NCBI RefSeq assembly: GCF_030283205.1
Contig: NZ_JASNWF010000033.1
Coordinates: forward strand, 1-64,000
Length of the DNA stretch: 64,000 bases
Direction of reading: 5' to 3'
From: Actinomadura opuntiae
GTDB lineage: Bacteria > Actinomycetota > Actinomycetes > Streptosporangiales > Streptosporangiaceae
The position numbers and the translations under genes are program-made. The notes under the pieces are model-generated. The model made no database searches, had not been told where the DNA came from, and saw nothing but the letters and a program-made list of their open reading frames with translations. Positions 48,227 through 57,128 of the stretch are shown one piece after another. Numbering within the stretch: the stretch's first letter is position 1; every line of letters starts with the position of its first letter.

Positions 48227-49686
48227 GGGTACAGGAACGCGAGGCGGGGGAGGAGGTCGGCGGCGACGGCGATGTCGGCGTCCAGCGGCCGGTCCTCGAC
48301 ACGCGGGTCCAGGACGGCCCCGGCCAGATCGAACGCCGACCGCAGCGGGCCGCCCGACGGGGCCCGCCCCTGCATCCGCAGCGCCCGGACGGCCGCGACC
48401 AGCTCGCAGCCGAGGCCGAGCCGGTAGGCGGCCACCGCGTCGGTGGTCGCGCGCGCCGACTGGGTGGAGAAGCCCGCGTGCTCCTCGACGCCGCGCGACA
48501 GCACCGCGCTGCCGAGCGCGGCGGGCGTGGCGAGCCGGCGCACGTCGGCGAGGCAGGAGTGCGCCACGTACTCAAGGATCATGATCCCCGACGACGCCTC
48601 GGTAGCGCCCTGGAACGGGTACAGGCCGGTGAACGACGGCTCGGCGAGCGTGCCGAGCCGCGCGGCGGCCAGCGCCATCGTCTGGAACAGCGCGGCGCGG
48701 GCCGCGTCGAGCGCGAGGCCGACGTAGGCGGTGTGGAAGTTGCCGTTGTGCCAGACCGTCCGCCCGGCGACGTCCACCAGCGGGTTCTCGGCCGCCGCGT
48801 TGATCTCCCGCGCGACCACCTGCTCGGCGTACCCGGCCGCCTCCAGCGCCGGGCCGTGGACCTGCGGGAACGCCCGGTAGCCGTACGGGTCCTGGATCCG
48901 CATCGGGGCGGGCCGGTCGAAGGCGAGCAGGGTGCGCATCGCCTCGGCGGCCTCGCGCTGGCCGGGGTGCGGGCAGGCGTCCTGCACGGGCGGGGCGTAC
49001 GGCTCCTCCGACGCCCGGACGGCGAAGTGCGACAGGGCGGCCACCACCGTCGAGGCGCGCAGCGTCTCCCGCAGGTCGGCCACCGCGACCGCCGCCTCCC
49101 CGAGGGTGGCGGCGTTGGAGCTGATGAAGGCCAGCGCGTCGGCGGACTGGAGCCGGTACCGCGGGCCGCGCTCGGGCGTCCCGTCCGGCCCGGCCAGCCA
49201 GGACCGCTCGCCGAGCAGGCACAGCGCGGTCGACGCCAGCGCGGTCAGGTCGCCGGTGCCGATCGCCCCGTACACCGGGACGGGCGGGAGAAGCCCCAGG
49301 TTGAGCACGTCCGCCAGCGCTTGGAGCGCTCCAGGTTCGACGCCCGAGCCGCCCGCCGCGATCTGGTTCAGCCGGACGGCCAGCATCGCCCGGACGATCT
49401 CCGGCGCCACCAGCGGCCCCGCCCCGGCCGCGTGGCTGCGCAGCAGCCGCAGCCCGTGCGCGTCGGCGTCCTCCCACTCGACGTCCACCACGCGGTTCGC
49501 GCCGACCCCGGTCGTCCGCCCGTAGACCGGCTGCGCCGCGGCGACCTCGCGGGCCACCCGCCAGGCCGCGCGGGCGCGCTCCACCCCCTCGGGAGCTATG
49601 GCGACCATCACATCTTCGCGGGCCGCGAGCACGACCTGAGCGCAGGTGAGCGAGGCGCCGTCGATAACGATTCGGCTGTTCTCCAC
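48223..49686 (-). CDS. Histidine/aromatic ammonia-lyase family protein with a GTG triad
   Basis: The 487-residue protein has the full HAL/PAL fold. Conserved residues include Tyr55 (QPVYGRTTGVGANR), His85 (LLRSHAAGAG, the imidazole-contacting position in HAL), RIQDPYGYRAFPQVHGPALE with the second catalytic Tyr, and a GVEEHAGFSTQ segment at the place of the usual NQEDH. The MIO-forming triad, Ala-Ser-Gly in classical enzymes, reads Gly143-Thr144-Gly145 (VYGAIGTGDLTAL). Thr cannot give the normal MIO dehydroalanine, so classical deamination is doubtful. It is divergent from an OpuC-type quaternary-amine transporter. A betaine lyase (ergothionase-like) is one possibility. Confidence 0.85.
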   Translation of the reverse strand: MENSRIVIDGASLTCAQVVLAAREDVMVAIAPEGVERARAAWRVAREVAAAQPVYGRTTGVGANRVVDVEWEDADAHGLRLLRSHAAGAGPLVAPEIVRAMLAVRLNQIAAGGSGVEPGALQALADVLNLGLLPPVPVYGAIGTGDLTALASTALCLLGERSWLAGPDGTPERGPRYRLQSADALAFISSNAATLGEAAVAVADLRETLRASTVVAALSHFAVRASEEPYAPPVQDACPHPGQREAAEAMRTLLAFDRPAPMRIQDPYGYRAFPQVHGPALEAAGYAEQVVAREINAAAENPLVDVAGRTVWHNGNFHTAYVGLALDAARAALFQTMALAAARLGTLAEPSFTGLYPFQGATEASSGIMILEYVAHSCLADVRRLATPAALGSAVLSRGVEEHAGFSTQSARATTDAVAAYRLGLGCELVAAVRALRMQGRAPSGGPLRSAFDLAGAVLDPRVEDRPLDADIAVAADLLPRLAFLYP

Positions 49687-49845
49687 GGGCCTACGCTACT
49701 TTCCCCAGATTTCAGATAGTTATCCTCAAGAACTGATGTTCCTGACAAGGCGGGACTCTGACGGGACGGTACACATTGGTTACGGTTGGGGAGAAGGCCG
49801 GAGTCGATCATCGGCGTTGCGACGCCCAACGAGGACGTGAATCGT

Positions 49846-51030
49846 TTGATCACCTTTGAGGGCGTGACCAAGCGCTACCCGGACGGCACCGTCGCGCTCG
49901 ACGACGTCAGCCTCGAGTGCCCCACGGGCCGGATCACCGTGTTCGTCGGCACCTCGGGCGGCGGCAAGACCACCGCGCTGCGCACCATCAACCGGATGGT
50001 CGAGCCCACCGCCGGGCGCGTGCTCATCGACGGCGGCGACGTCCGCGAGCGCAGGCCCGCCGAGCTGCGGCGCGGCATCGGCTACGTCATCCAGCACGCC
50101 GGGCTGTTCCCGCACCGCACCATCGAGGACAACATCGCCACGGTCCCGTACCTGCTGCGCTGGAACAAGAAGAAGGCCCGCGCCACCGCGCACGAGCTGA
50201 TGGAGCGCGTCGGCCTCGACCCGTCGATGGCCCGGCGCTACCCGTTCCAGCTGTCGGGCGGCCAGCAGCAGCGCGTCGGGGTCGCCCGCGCGCTCGCCGC
50301 CGACCCGCCGATCATGCTGATGGACGAGCCGTTCAGCGCCGTCGACCCGGTCGTCCGCGCCGAGCTGCAGGACGAGTTCCTGCGCCTGCAGGCCGAGCTG
50401 CACAAGACCATCGTGTTCGTCACCCACGACATCGACGAGGCGATCAAGCTCGGCGACCGCGTCGCGGTGTTCCAGACGGGCGGGAAGCTCGTCCAGGTCG
50501 ACGCCCCCGAGGACCTCCTCGCCCACCCCGCCGACGACTTCGTCGCCGGGTTCATCGGCCAGAACCGGGGCATCCGCACCCTGTCCTTCGCCGAGACGGG
50601 CGGGCTGCGGCTGCGCGACGACGCGGTCTTCGCGGCGTCCGCCGACGCCCGGGAGGCCGCCGGGCTGGACTGGGCGCTCGTCGTCGACGCGGACCGCAGG
50701 CCCCTCGGCTGGGTCCGGCCCGCCGACGAGACCGGCCCGCTGGCGGAGGCGCGGCTCGCCCCGGTCGGCGCCACCTTCCGCGCCGGCGCCGACTCGGTCC
50801 GCGTCGCCCTGGACGCGGCCGTCCTGTCCCCGGCGGGCCTGGCGGTCGGGGTCGACGAGGCGGGCAGGGTGGTCGGCACCGCGGGCGGCGCCGACCTGCT
50901 CGCCGTCCCCACCCACGGCTTCGACGGCCGCGCCGACGACGGCCTCCCCGCCGACGCGCCCGAGGGCGCAGGCGCGGGCGAGCCCGCCGAGGCGGCGAAG
51001 GCCCCGTCCAAGGACGGTGTCGGCGACTGA
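49846..51030 (+). CDS. Quaternary-amine ABC transporter ATP-binding protein (ProV/OpuCA type)
   Basis: The 394-residue protein has Walker A (VFVGTSGGGKTTALRTINRM), signature (FQLSGGQQQRVGVARALA), Walker B (IMLMDEPFSAVDPV) and the H-loop (VFVTHDIDEAIKLG), all of the glycine betaine/carnitine/choline class. A CBS-like C-terminal part (DWALVVDADRRPLGWVRPAD) follows, and an acidic/Ala-rich tail. TTG 49846 is preferred because GAGGA lies ten bases upstream and MITFEGVTKRYPDG is the usual family N-terminus; GTG 49837 is an alternative. It heads a four-gene operon with two permeases and a binding protein. Confidence 0.93.
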   Translation: MITFEGVTKRYPDGTVALDDVSLECPTGRITVFVGTSGGGKTTALRTINRMVEPTAGRVLIDGGDVRERRPAELRRGIGYVIQHAGLFPHRTIEDNIATVPYLLRWNKKKARATAHELMERVGLDPSMARRYPFQLSGGQQQRVGVARALAADPPIMLMDEPFSAVDPVVRAELQDEFLRLQAELHKTIVFVTHDIDEAIKLGDRVAVFQTGGKLVQVDAPEDLLAHPADDFVAGFIGQNRGIRTLSFAETGGLRLRDDAVFAASADAREAAGLDWALVVDADRRPLGWVRPADETGPLAEARLAPVGATFRAGADSVRVALDAAVLSPAGLAVGVDEAGRVVGTAGGADLLAVPTHGFDGRADDGLPADAPEGAGAGEPAEAAKAPSKDGVGD

Positions 51031-51680
51031 TGGACATCGACTGGGGCTGGATCGGCGAGCACACCGACTCGCTCGGCGACCACGCCCTCATCCACATCCG
51101 GCTCGCGCTGCTGCCGGTGCTGTTCGGGCTGCTCATCTCGCTGCCCGCCGGGGTCGCCTGCCGCCGCTGGCGGTGGCTGTACGCGCCGGTCCTGACCGTG
51201 TCGAACGTGCTGTACGCGATCCCGTCGCTGGCGCTGTTCATGCTGTTCATCCAGTACACCGGGCTGAGCGCGTCCACGGTCATGATCCCGCTGACCCTCT
51301 ACAGCCTGTCGGTGCTGATCCCGAACGTGGTGGACGGGCTCGGCTCGGTCTCCGAACCGGTCCGGCAGGCCGCCACCGCGATGGGGTTCGGCACGCTGCG
51401 CCGGCTCGTCCAGGTCGAGCTGCCGATCGCGGTGCCCGTCGTCATCGCCGGCGTCCGGGTCGCCGCGGTGTCGTCGATCAGCCTCGTCGCGATCGGCCAG
51501 CTGATCGGCCAGGGCGGGCTCGGCTACGACATCATCCGCGGCTCCCAGCTGCAGTTCCAGACCCAGATCCTCGCCGCGTCCGTGCTGATCGTCCTGCTGG
51601 CGCTCGCCACCGACGCGATCCTGGTCATCGTCCAGCGGCTGTTCACCCCCTGGGCGCGGGCGCGCAGGAGGGCATCGTGA
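51030..51680 (+). CDS. Quaternary-amine ABC transporter permease (OpuCB type)
   Basis: The 216-residue permease has about five membrane helices (HIRLALLPVLFGLLISLPAG first) and the inner-membrane-component coupling loop AATAMGFGTLRRLVQVELPI. The segment VLYAIPSLALFMLFIQYTGL is typical for betaine/choline permeases. Start ATG overlaps the ATPase stop by one base, and the end overlaps the second permease by four bases. Confidence 0.93.
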   Translation: MDIDWGWIGEHTDSLGDHALIHIRLALLPVLFGLLISLPAGVACRRWRWLYAPVLTVSNVLYAIPSLALFMLFIQYTGLSASTVMIPLTLYSLSVLIPNVVDGLGSVSEPVRQAATAMGFGTLRRLVQVELPIAVPVVIAGVRVAAVSSISLVAIGQLIGQGGLGYDIIRGSQLQFQTQILAASVLIVLLALATDAILVIVQRLFTPWARARRRAS

Positions 51681-52363
51681 ACGACGTCTGGAACCAGATC
51701 CACCTGTGCTGGACGTGGCTGACCGCGTCCGCGCAGTGGCACGGCGAGGACGGCATCCCGCACCGGCTCCTCCAGCACGTGGTCTACAGCGGCGTGTCGC
51801 TCGCCTGCGCCGCCGTGATCGGGCTGGCCCTCGGCCTGCTCATCGGGCACACCGGGCGCGGCGGCTTCGCCGTCGTCAGCATCGCCAACCTGGCCCGCGC
51901 GATCCCCACGTTCGGCCTGGTGGTGTACGTCGTCCTCGTCCACTACAGCATCACGGCCGCGCTGATCGCGCTCGTCGCCCTCGCCGTCCCGCCGATCCTC
52001 GTCAACACCTACGAGGGCCTGCGCGGCGTCGACGCCGACACCAAGGACGCCGCCAGCGGCATGGGCATGACCGGCTGGGGCGTGCTGTGGAGGGCCGAGG
52101 TGCCGATGGCGCTGCCGCTGATCCTGCTCGGGCTGCGCACGTCCGCGATCCAGGTGGTGGCGACCGCGACCATCGTCGCCTACCCCGGCTTCGGGGGCCT
52201 CGGCCGCTACATCATCGACGGGCTGGCCCGCAACGACTACCAGCTGGTCGTCGGGGGGACCGTCCTGGTGGTGCTGCTCGCACTGATCGTCCAGGTGGTG
52301 TTCGCGGCGCTGCGCCGCCTCGTCGTCTCGCCGGGCCTGCTCGGCACCGCCCGGTCCTCCTGA
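51677..52363 (+). CDS. Quaternary-amine ABC transporter second permease (OpuCD type)
   Basis: The 228-residue permease has the same fold: LLQHVVYSGVSLACAAVIGL, NLARAIPTFGLVVYVVLVHY, and coupling loop AASGMGMTGWGVLWRAEVPM. It begins GTGA within the stop of the first permease. Two unequal permeases with a free lipoprotein binding protein is the OpuC/OsmU arrangement, not the fused EgtU form known from Streptococcus. Confidence 0.93.
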   Translation: MNDVWNQIHLCWTWLTASAQWHGEDGIPHRLLQHVVYSGVSLACAAVIGLALGLLIGHTGRGGFAVVSIANLARAIPTFGLVVYVVLVHYSITAALIALVALAVPPILVNTYEGLRGVDADTKDAASGMGMTGWGVLWRAEVPMALPLILLGLRTSAIQVVATATIVAYPGFGGLGRYIIDGLARNDYQLVVGGTVLVVLLALIVQVVFAALRRLVVSPGLLGTARSS

Positions 52364-52388
52364 CCCTTTTCAACCTAAGGAAACGACC

Positions 52389-53315
52389 ATGAAGAACATC
52401 ATCCGTGGCGCGGCCGTCGGCCTCGCGGCCGCCCTGACGCTGTCGGCCTGCGGCGGCGGGGGCGACGACAACGACAAGAACCCCCTGTCCGGCGGCGGCG
52501 CCTCCAAGGGCACCATCACCGTCGGCGGCGCCAACTTCCCCGAGAGCGGCCTGCTCGGCGAGGTCTACGCGCAGGCGCTGGAGGCCAAGGGCCTCAAGGT
52601 CAACCGGAAGTTCAACATCGGCGCCCGCGAGATCTACTACGACCAGGTCGTCAAGGGCGGCATCGGCGTGATGCCGGAGTACAACGGCGCCCTGCTCACC
52701 ACCTCGGTCGACAAGACCAGCACCGCGGCCACCACCGAGGAGGTCAACGCCGCCCTCAAGGCCAAGCTGCCGCCGTCGGTGGAGGTCCTGAACTCCGCGC
52801 AGGCCGAGGACAAGGACTCCGTCACCGTCAACCCGCAGACGGCGTCGAAGTACAAGCTGAAGAGCATCGCCGACCTCAAGCCGGTCGCGAACCAGCTGAC
52901 CATCGCGGGCCCGTCGGAGTTCAAGACCCGCCAGCAGGGCCTCGTCGGCCTGAAGAAGGTCTACGGCCTGGACTTCAAGAAGTTCCAGCCGTTCGACGCC
53001 GGCGCCCAGGCCACCCTGGTCAAGCTGCTCACCCAGAACAAGGTGCAGGCCGCCGACCTGTTCACCACCGACCCGACGATCGTGGAGAAGAAGCTCGTCG
53101 TCCTGGAGGACCCGAAGCACGTATTCAGCGCGCAGAACGTCACGCCGCTGGTCAACAAGTCCGCGGTGAACCCGACCGCGGTCGCGGCGCTGAACGCCGT
53201 CTCCGCCAAGCTCACCACCCAGGACCTCCTGGACATGATGAAGCGCATCGCCATCGACAAGGACGACCAGGAGAAGGTCGCCGGCGACTGGCTCAAGAAG
53301 AGCGGCCTCGCCTGA
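52389..53315 (+). CDS. Quaternary-amine-binding lipoprotein (OpuCC/OsmX type)
   Basis: The 308-residue protein has a lipoprotein signal (GLAAALTLSACGGG, Cys21) and the OpuAC-family binding fold: TITVGGANFPESGLLGEVYA, GIGVMPEYNGALL, LTIAGPSEFKTRQQGLVGL, DAGAQATLVKLLTQNKVQAA. The MPEYNGALL segment replaces the usual YPEYTGT ligand loop, so ligand preference may be altered. It is the last gene of the transporter operon and is followed by a strong hairpin. Confidence 0.92.
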   Translation: MKNIIRGAAVGLAAALTLSACGGGGDDNDKNPLSGGGASKGTITVGGANFPESGLLGEVYAQALEAKGLKVNRKFNIGAREIYYDQVVKGGIGVMPEYNGALLTTSVDKTSTAATTEEVNAALKAKLPPSVEVLNSAQAEDKDSVTVNPQTASKYKLKSIADLKPVANQLTIAGPSEFKTRQQGLVGLKKVYGLDFKKFQPFDAGAQATLVKLLTQNKVQAADLFTTDPTIVEKKLVVLEDPKHVFSAQNVTPLVNKSAVNPTAVAALNAVSAKLTTQDLLDMMKRIAIDKDDQEKVAGDWLKKSGLA

Positions 53316-53327
53316 CGGCCCGCCCTA

Positions 53328-53361
53328 CGGAAGCCCGCCGCGCCGCCGCGGCGGGCTTCCG
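53328..53361 (+). terminator. Terminator of the quaternary-amine transporter operon
   Basis: A 14-bp stem, CGGAAGCCCGCCGC (53328-53341) pairing with GCGGCGGGCTTCCG (53348-53361), has a six-base loop. It begins 13 bases after the binding-protein stop. No U-tract is visible. Confidence 0.82.
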
Positions 53362-53457
53362 CACGTCAGCCGCTATGAAAACGTGATGATTGCCAAGAGT
53401 CAAAGGCTCTTCATTGGGGACACTCAGCGCCGACACGACAAACAAGGAGGCCCCCCG

Positions 53458-53631
53458 ATGCCCTGGCTCATGATTCTCGTCCTGCTTCTCGCGCTGCTCC
53501 TGTTCGGGATCGGCTTCACCCTGAAGGTGCTCTGGATCGTCGCCGCCGTCGTCCTGATCGTGTGGCTGGTGGGCTTCGTCGCCCGCAGCACCGGCCCGTC
53601 CGGCCGCCGTGGCCGCTGGTACCGCTGGTAA
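53458..53631 (+). CDS. Small hydrophobic membrane peptide
   Basis: The 57-residue peptide is almost wholly hydrophobic (PWLMILVLLLALLLFGIGFT, VLWIVAAVVLIVWLVGFVAR), with a basic C-terminus (STGPSGRRGRWYRW). AAGGAGG at 53444-53450 sets the ATG at 53458; an upstream ATG in the same frame is not needed. It resembles the Lmo0937/DUF5670-like hydrophobic peptides common in stress regulons. The role is not known. Confidence 0.75.
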   Translation: MPWLMILVLLLALLLFGIGFTLKVLWIVAAVVLIVWLVGFVARSTGPSGRRGRWYRW

Positions 53632-53809
53632 CCCGGCCGCACCTAGCACCGCACGACGCCCGCTCCGTGCGCGCGGCCGTCCTCCAGCAGGCGGACGGCC
53701 GCGCGGGCGGTCGCCGCGTCCCGCTGCCTGCGCGGAGGCGCCCACCGTTGGTCCGGCCCTTTGGCGACGTCCGGCCCACGTCCGACGTCCTCGCCATGAT
53801 CAACGAGGC
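53632..53809. other. Intergenic stretch without a certain gene
   Basis: Between the hydrophobic peptide gene and the end of the large regulator gene, both strands stay open, but no family is recognised. The plus strand reads a plausible C-terminus ending TSDVLAMINEA at about 53813, and the minus strand reads ATARAAVRLLEDGRAHGAG. One of these may be a gene remnant; I cannot decide which. Confidence 0.3.
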
Positions 53810-56467
53810 CTAGAGCCGCTCCAGTAGGGCTTGGGTGTGGTCGCGTTCGGCCTGTGCGTCGAGGCGGTCGAACGCCGCGAGGGCGCGGGCGAGTTCGGCG
53901 CGGTCGTCGTGGAGGCGCCCGCGGGCACGGGCGAGGCAGGCCGCGGCCCAGGCGTTCTCCTCGGCGAGCGGGGCGGCCGTCGCCAGCAGTTCCGCCGCGT
54001 CGGGCAGGCGTGCCGCCACGGCCAGTTCCGCGCCCGCCGCCCGCGCGTACGCGAGGTATTTGTCCAGCGGGGCGTCGACCGCGAACGCCCTGCGTACAAG
54101 GGGTTCGGCGGCGTCGTACCGCTCGTCGTGGAGGGCGATGCGGGCGTCGACGAACGCCGCGACCGGTGCCGTGTCGAGCGTGCCGCCGCCCACCTCCGTG
54201 GCACGCTCCCGCCACAGCGCCACCGACCCCGGCTCATCGAGCATGGCGCCGGCCAGCACCGTCATGCTCACGGCCGGCAGCATCCAGAGCGGGGCGGGGC
54301 GTCCGGCGCGTTCCCACTGGTCGATCATCCGTTCGGCGTGGTCGATCGCGTCGTGGAAACGGCCGGTCAGCGCGAGGGGCTGGACGAGGCGGCTGGCCGT
54401 GATGTGGGTGTCGCGCAGCAGGTCGTCGCCGATGCCGGCGCGGGCGGCGGCCATCGCGCCGGGCAGGTCGCCGGTCATGATCGCGTAGACGCAGGCGCGG
54501 CCGTAGGTGTTGCAGATCTCCGGTGCGCAGTACGGGTCGTCGCGGTCCATGGACGGCAGCAGCGCCAGGCGTTCGCGGGTGATGCGGTCGGCCTCGCGCA
54601 GCCGTCCGGCGTGCAGGGCCGCGGTCCCGGCGGCGCAGAGGCCGGAGCTGATCAGGACCGGGTCCGTCGTCGCCCGGCTGGCTGCGAGGGCGTCGGCGGC
54701 GAGGTCGGGGTCGGGTGCGCCCTTGTCCGGGCCGGCCAGCCACGCGCGGGCCAGCGCCAGGTGCGCCGCGACCTCCGGATCGTCGCCGGGTGCGGCCGCG
54801 ACCGCCCCGTCGAGGAGGCCGCGCAGGCGCTCGTACGGGACGCCGGTCTCGAACGCCTCGGGGTACCGGCAGGCCGTCTCGACCGCGAGGGCCAGGTCGA
54901 TCGCCCGGCCGCGGGCGTCGCCGGCCCGTGCCGCCTGTTCGGCCGCCTCCAGCAGCAGGTCGTACACGTGCTGGTTGGACGTGGTGCTGACGTGCGCGCA
55001 CCCGGCTCCGGCGCGCAGGTCGCGGGCCGCCGAGGCCGCGTTCGGCGCGAGCGCGGCGGCGGTCCGGTGGTGGGCGAAGGACTCCAGCAGGTGGCGGCGG
55101 GCGTAGGTCAGGTGCGCCAGCGCGCTCGCCAGCCGGTGCGTCACCTCGCCCGGGCCGCCGGCCCCGGCGAGCGCGACGCGCAGGTCCGCGGCCATGGCGT
55201 CGAAGTCCTCGCGCCAGGCGGGATCGCCGAGCCTGCCCTCCGTGGCCGACGCCGCGCCGGCGGCCCAGCGGAGGTGGTGCGCCCGGGTCTTGTCCTCCTC
55301 GCCCGCGGCCGACATCTGCGCCAGCGCGAACGCGCGGACGGTCTCCAGCAGGCGCCACCGGCTGGCCCGCCCGCGCACGTGCACGACGAGGCTCTTGTCG
55401 ACCAGCCGGCCGAGCAGGTCGGCGACGCCCGCGCGGTCCCCGCCGACGGCGGCCGCGGCGTCCATGTCGAAGGCCCCGACGAACACCCCGAGCCGCCGGA
55501 ACAGCGTCTGCTCCTCCTCGTCGAGCAGGTCGTAGCTCCACGACAGGACCGCGCGCAGCGAACGGTGCCGCTCGTCGCCGCCGCGCACGCCGGACAGCAG
55601 CCGCAGCGCGTCGTCGAGCGCCGCGAGCAGTCCCGTGGGGCCCAGCGACGCGCCCCGGGCCGCGGCCAGCTCGATCGCGAGCGGCATGCCGTCCAGCCGC
55701 GCGCACAGCTCCGCGACCACCGCGGGCTCGGCCACGAACTCCGGGTCCGCGGCCAGCGCCCGGTCGCGGAAAAGCCGCTCGGCGTCCGAGCCCAGCGGCA
55801 GCGGCGCGATCGGCACGCTGCGCTCGCCCGGCACGCCGAGGCGTTCCCGGCTTGTCACCAGGACGCGGGTGCCCGGGCAGGCGGCCAGGATCCGCTCGGC
55901 GAACCCGGCGGCCTCGTCGATCACGTGCTCGCAGTTGTCCAGGACCAGCAGCGACCGCCCGGTGCCCAGCCGCGCCGCGATCGCCTCCTCCAGCGGCTGG
56001 TGCGAGCCCTCGGTCACCCCGAGCGCGGTCGCGACCGCGCGGGCCACGAACCCGTCGCGCACCGGCACCAGGTCCACGAACGCCCCGCCGGACGGGAACA
56101 GCGCCACGGCCTCCTCGGCCGCCACCGCGGCCAGCCGGGTCTTGCCCACCCCGCCCGGGCCCAGCAGCGTCACCAGCCGGGCCTGCTCGACCGCGGCCAG
56201 GACGGCGGCGCGCTCGGCCGCGCGTCCCACGAACGTCGTCCCGGACACCGGCAGCCCGGCCACCCGGCCCGGCTCCCGCTCCCCGGCGCGGGCCAGCTCG
56301 GCCAGCGCCCACCGGTCGGCCATGCCGTACTTGCGCAGCAGCGACGACACGTGGCTCTCCACCGTGCGCACGGAGATGTGCAGCCGGTTCGCGATCTGCG
56401 CGTTGGACAGCCGCGCCCCCAGCGCGGCCAGCACCTCGGCCTCCCGCTCAGAGATCCGCTCCGCCAC
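53810..56467 (-). CDS. Large STAND-type regulator with N-terminal LuxR domain
   Basis: The 885-residue protein begins with a LuxR/GerE helix-turn-helix at residues 3-60 (ISEREAEVLAALGARLSNAQ, IANRLHISVRTVESHVSSLL). An NB-ARC-like ATPase follows with Walker A at 103-110 (LLGPGGVGKTRLA) and Walker B at 173-178 (SLLVLDNCEHV), plus VLVTSRERLGVPGER. The C-terminal half has TPR-like helical repeats. In most large LuxR (LAL) regulators the helix-turn-helix is at the C-terminus, so this arrangement is unusual. GTG 56467 is the chosen start. It is divergent from the cupin and PPOX genes, which it may control. Confidence 0.88.
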   Translation of the reverse strand: MAERISEREAEVLAALGARLSNAQIANRLHISVRTVESHVSSLLRKYGMADRWALAELARAGEREPGRVAGLPVSGTTFVGRAAERAAVLAAVEQARLVTLLGPGGVGKTRLAAVAAEEAVALFPSGGAFVDLVPVRDGFVARAVATALGVTEGSHQPLEEAIAARLGTGRSLLVLDNCEHVIDEAAGFAERILAACPGTRVLVTSRERLGVPGERSVPIAPLPLGSDAERLFRDRALAADPEFVAEPAVVAELCARLDGMPLAIELAAARGASLGPTGLLAALDDALRLLSGVRGGDERHRSLRAVLSWSYDLLDEEEQTLFRRLGVFVGAFDMDAAAAVGGDRAGVADLLGRLVDKSLVVHVRGRASRWRLLETVRAFALAQMSAAGEEDKTRAHHLRWAAGAASATEGRLGDPAWREDFDAMAADLRVALAGAGGPGEVTHRLASALAHLTYARRHLLESFAHHRTAAALAPNAASAARDLRAGAGCAHVSTTSNQHVYDLLLEAAEQAARAGDARGRAIDLALAVETACRYPEAFETGVPYERLRGLLDGAVAAAPGDDPEVAAHLALARAWLAGPDKGAPDPDLAADALAASRATTDPVLISSGLCAAGTAALHAGRLREADRITRERLALLPSMDRDDPYCAPEICNTYGRACVYAIMTGDLPGAMAAARAGIGDDLLRDTHITASRLVQPLALTGRFHDAIDHAERMIDQWERAGRPAPLWMLPAVSMTVLAGAMLDEPGSVALWRERATEVGGGTLDTAPVAAFVDARIALHDERYDAAEPLVRRAFAVDAPLDKYLAYARAAGAELAVAARLPDAAELLATAAPLAEENAWAAACLARARGRLHDDRAELARALAAFDRLDAQAERDHTQALLERL

Positions 56468-56572
56468 CCTGGGCCCCTTTCCGTGGCAGCGTCCGTGGTG
56501 TTCTGCGGTCAGCACGGATGCCCGCACCCGCCTGCCTGGACGACGCTGAAGGCACCGACAGGGGAGGACACC

Positions 56573-57127
56573 ATGAACACCCTAACCGCGCGTCCCGCCG
56601 CAGATCTGGACGAACTCGTCACCGCCGTACGCGGCGCGGTCGCCCGCAACGCCGGCTGGCGCGAGACCGCGTCGTACGTGGGCGACGCGCTCCGCGAGCA
56701 CATGCCCTCGCCCGGCCTGCTTCCCGCGGACCTGTTCGACGGCGAGCGCGGCACGTACCGCAGCCACCGCGTGCACGTGGAGCCGGACGGCTCGTTCTCG
56801 ATGGTGGCGATCGCCTGGCAGCCCGGCGCGCTGACCCGCATCCACGACCACGTGACCTGGTGCGTGTTCGGCGTCCTGACCGGCGTGGAGCACGAGGACC
56901 TCTACACCCTCTCCGAGGACGGCTCGACCCTGATCGAGGCCGGCCACAACCCGAACCTGACCGGCGAAGTCAGCGCCTTCGCCCCGCCCGGCGACATCCA
57001 CCGCGTCCGCAACATCGGCGACGAGATCGCCGTCTCCCTGCACATCTACGGCACCGACCTGGACCGCATCGGCTCCAGCGCCCGCCGCTTCTACGACCTC
57101 CCGGTCCAGAACCGACAGGAGAACTGA
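56573..57127 (+). CDS. Cysteine dioxygenase-like cupin (second thiol dioxygenase homologue)
   Basis: The 184-residue cupin has iron-binding residues in LTRIHDHVTWCVFGVLTGVE and FAPPGDIHRVRNIGDEIAVS, followed by LHIYGTDLDRIGSSARRFYD. This is the CDO-like/3-mercaptopropionate dioxygenase type of cupin. ATG 56573 is preceded by GGGGAGGA. It is one base from the PPOX gene, so the two are cotranscribed. It differs strongly from the cupin at 46.5 kb, so they are not recent duplicates. Confidence 0.83.
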   Translation: MNTLTARPAADLDELVTAVRGAVARNAGWRETASYVGDALREHMPSPGLLPADLFDGERGTYRSHRVHVEPDGSFSMVAIAWQPGALTRIHDHVTWCVFGVLTGVEHEDLYTLSEDGSTLIEAGHNPNLTGEVSAFAPPGDIHRVRNIGDEIAVSLHIYGTDLDRIGSSARRFYDLPVQNRQEN

Positions 57128-57128
57128 C

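Noticed and set aside
48223..49686. Simple assignment as histidine ammonia-lyase (hutH)
   Set aside because: The Ala-Ser-Gly triad is replaced by Gly-Thr-Gly, the NQEDH segment is changed, and no hutU/hutI genes are nearby.
53831..56572. Long plus-strand frame opposite the LuxR-type regulator and running into the cupin gene
   Set aside because: Only the part from 56573 matches a protein family; the upstream part is a shadow of the regulator gene.
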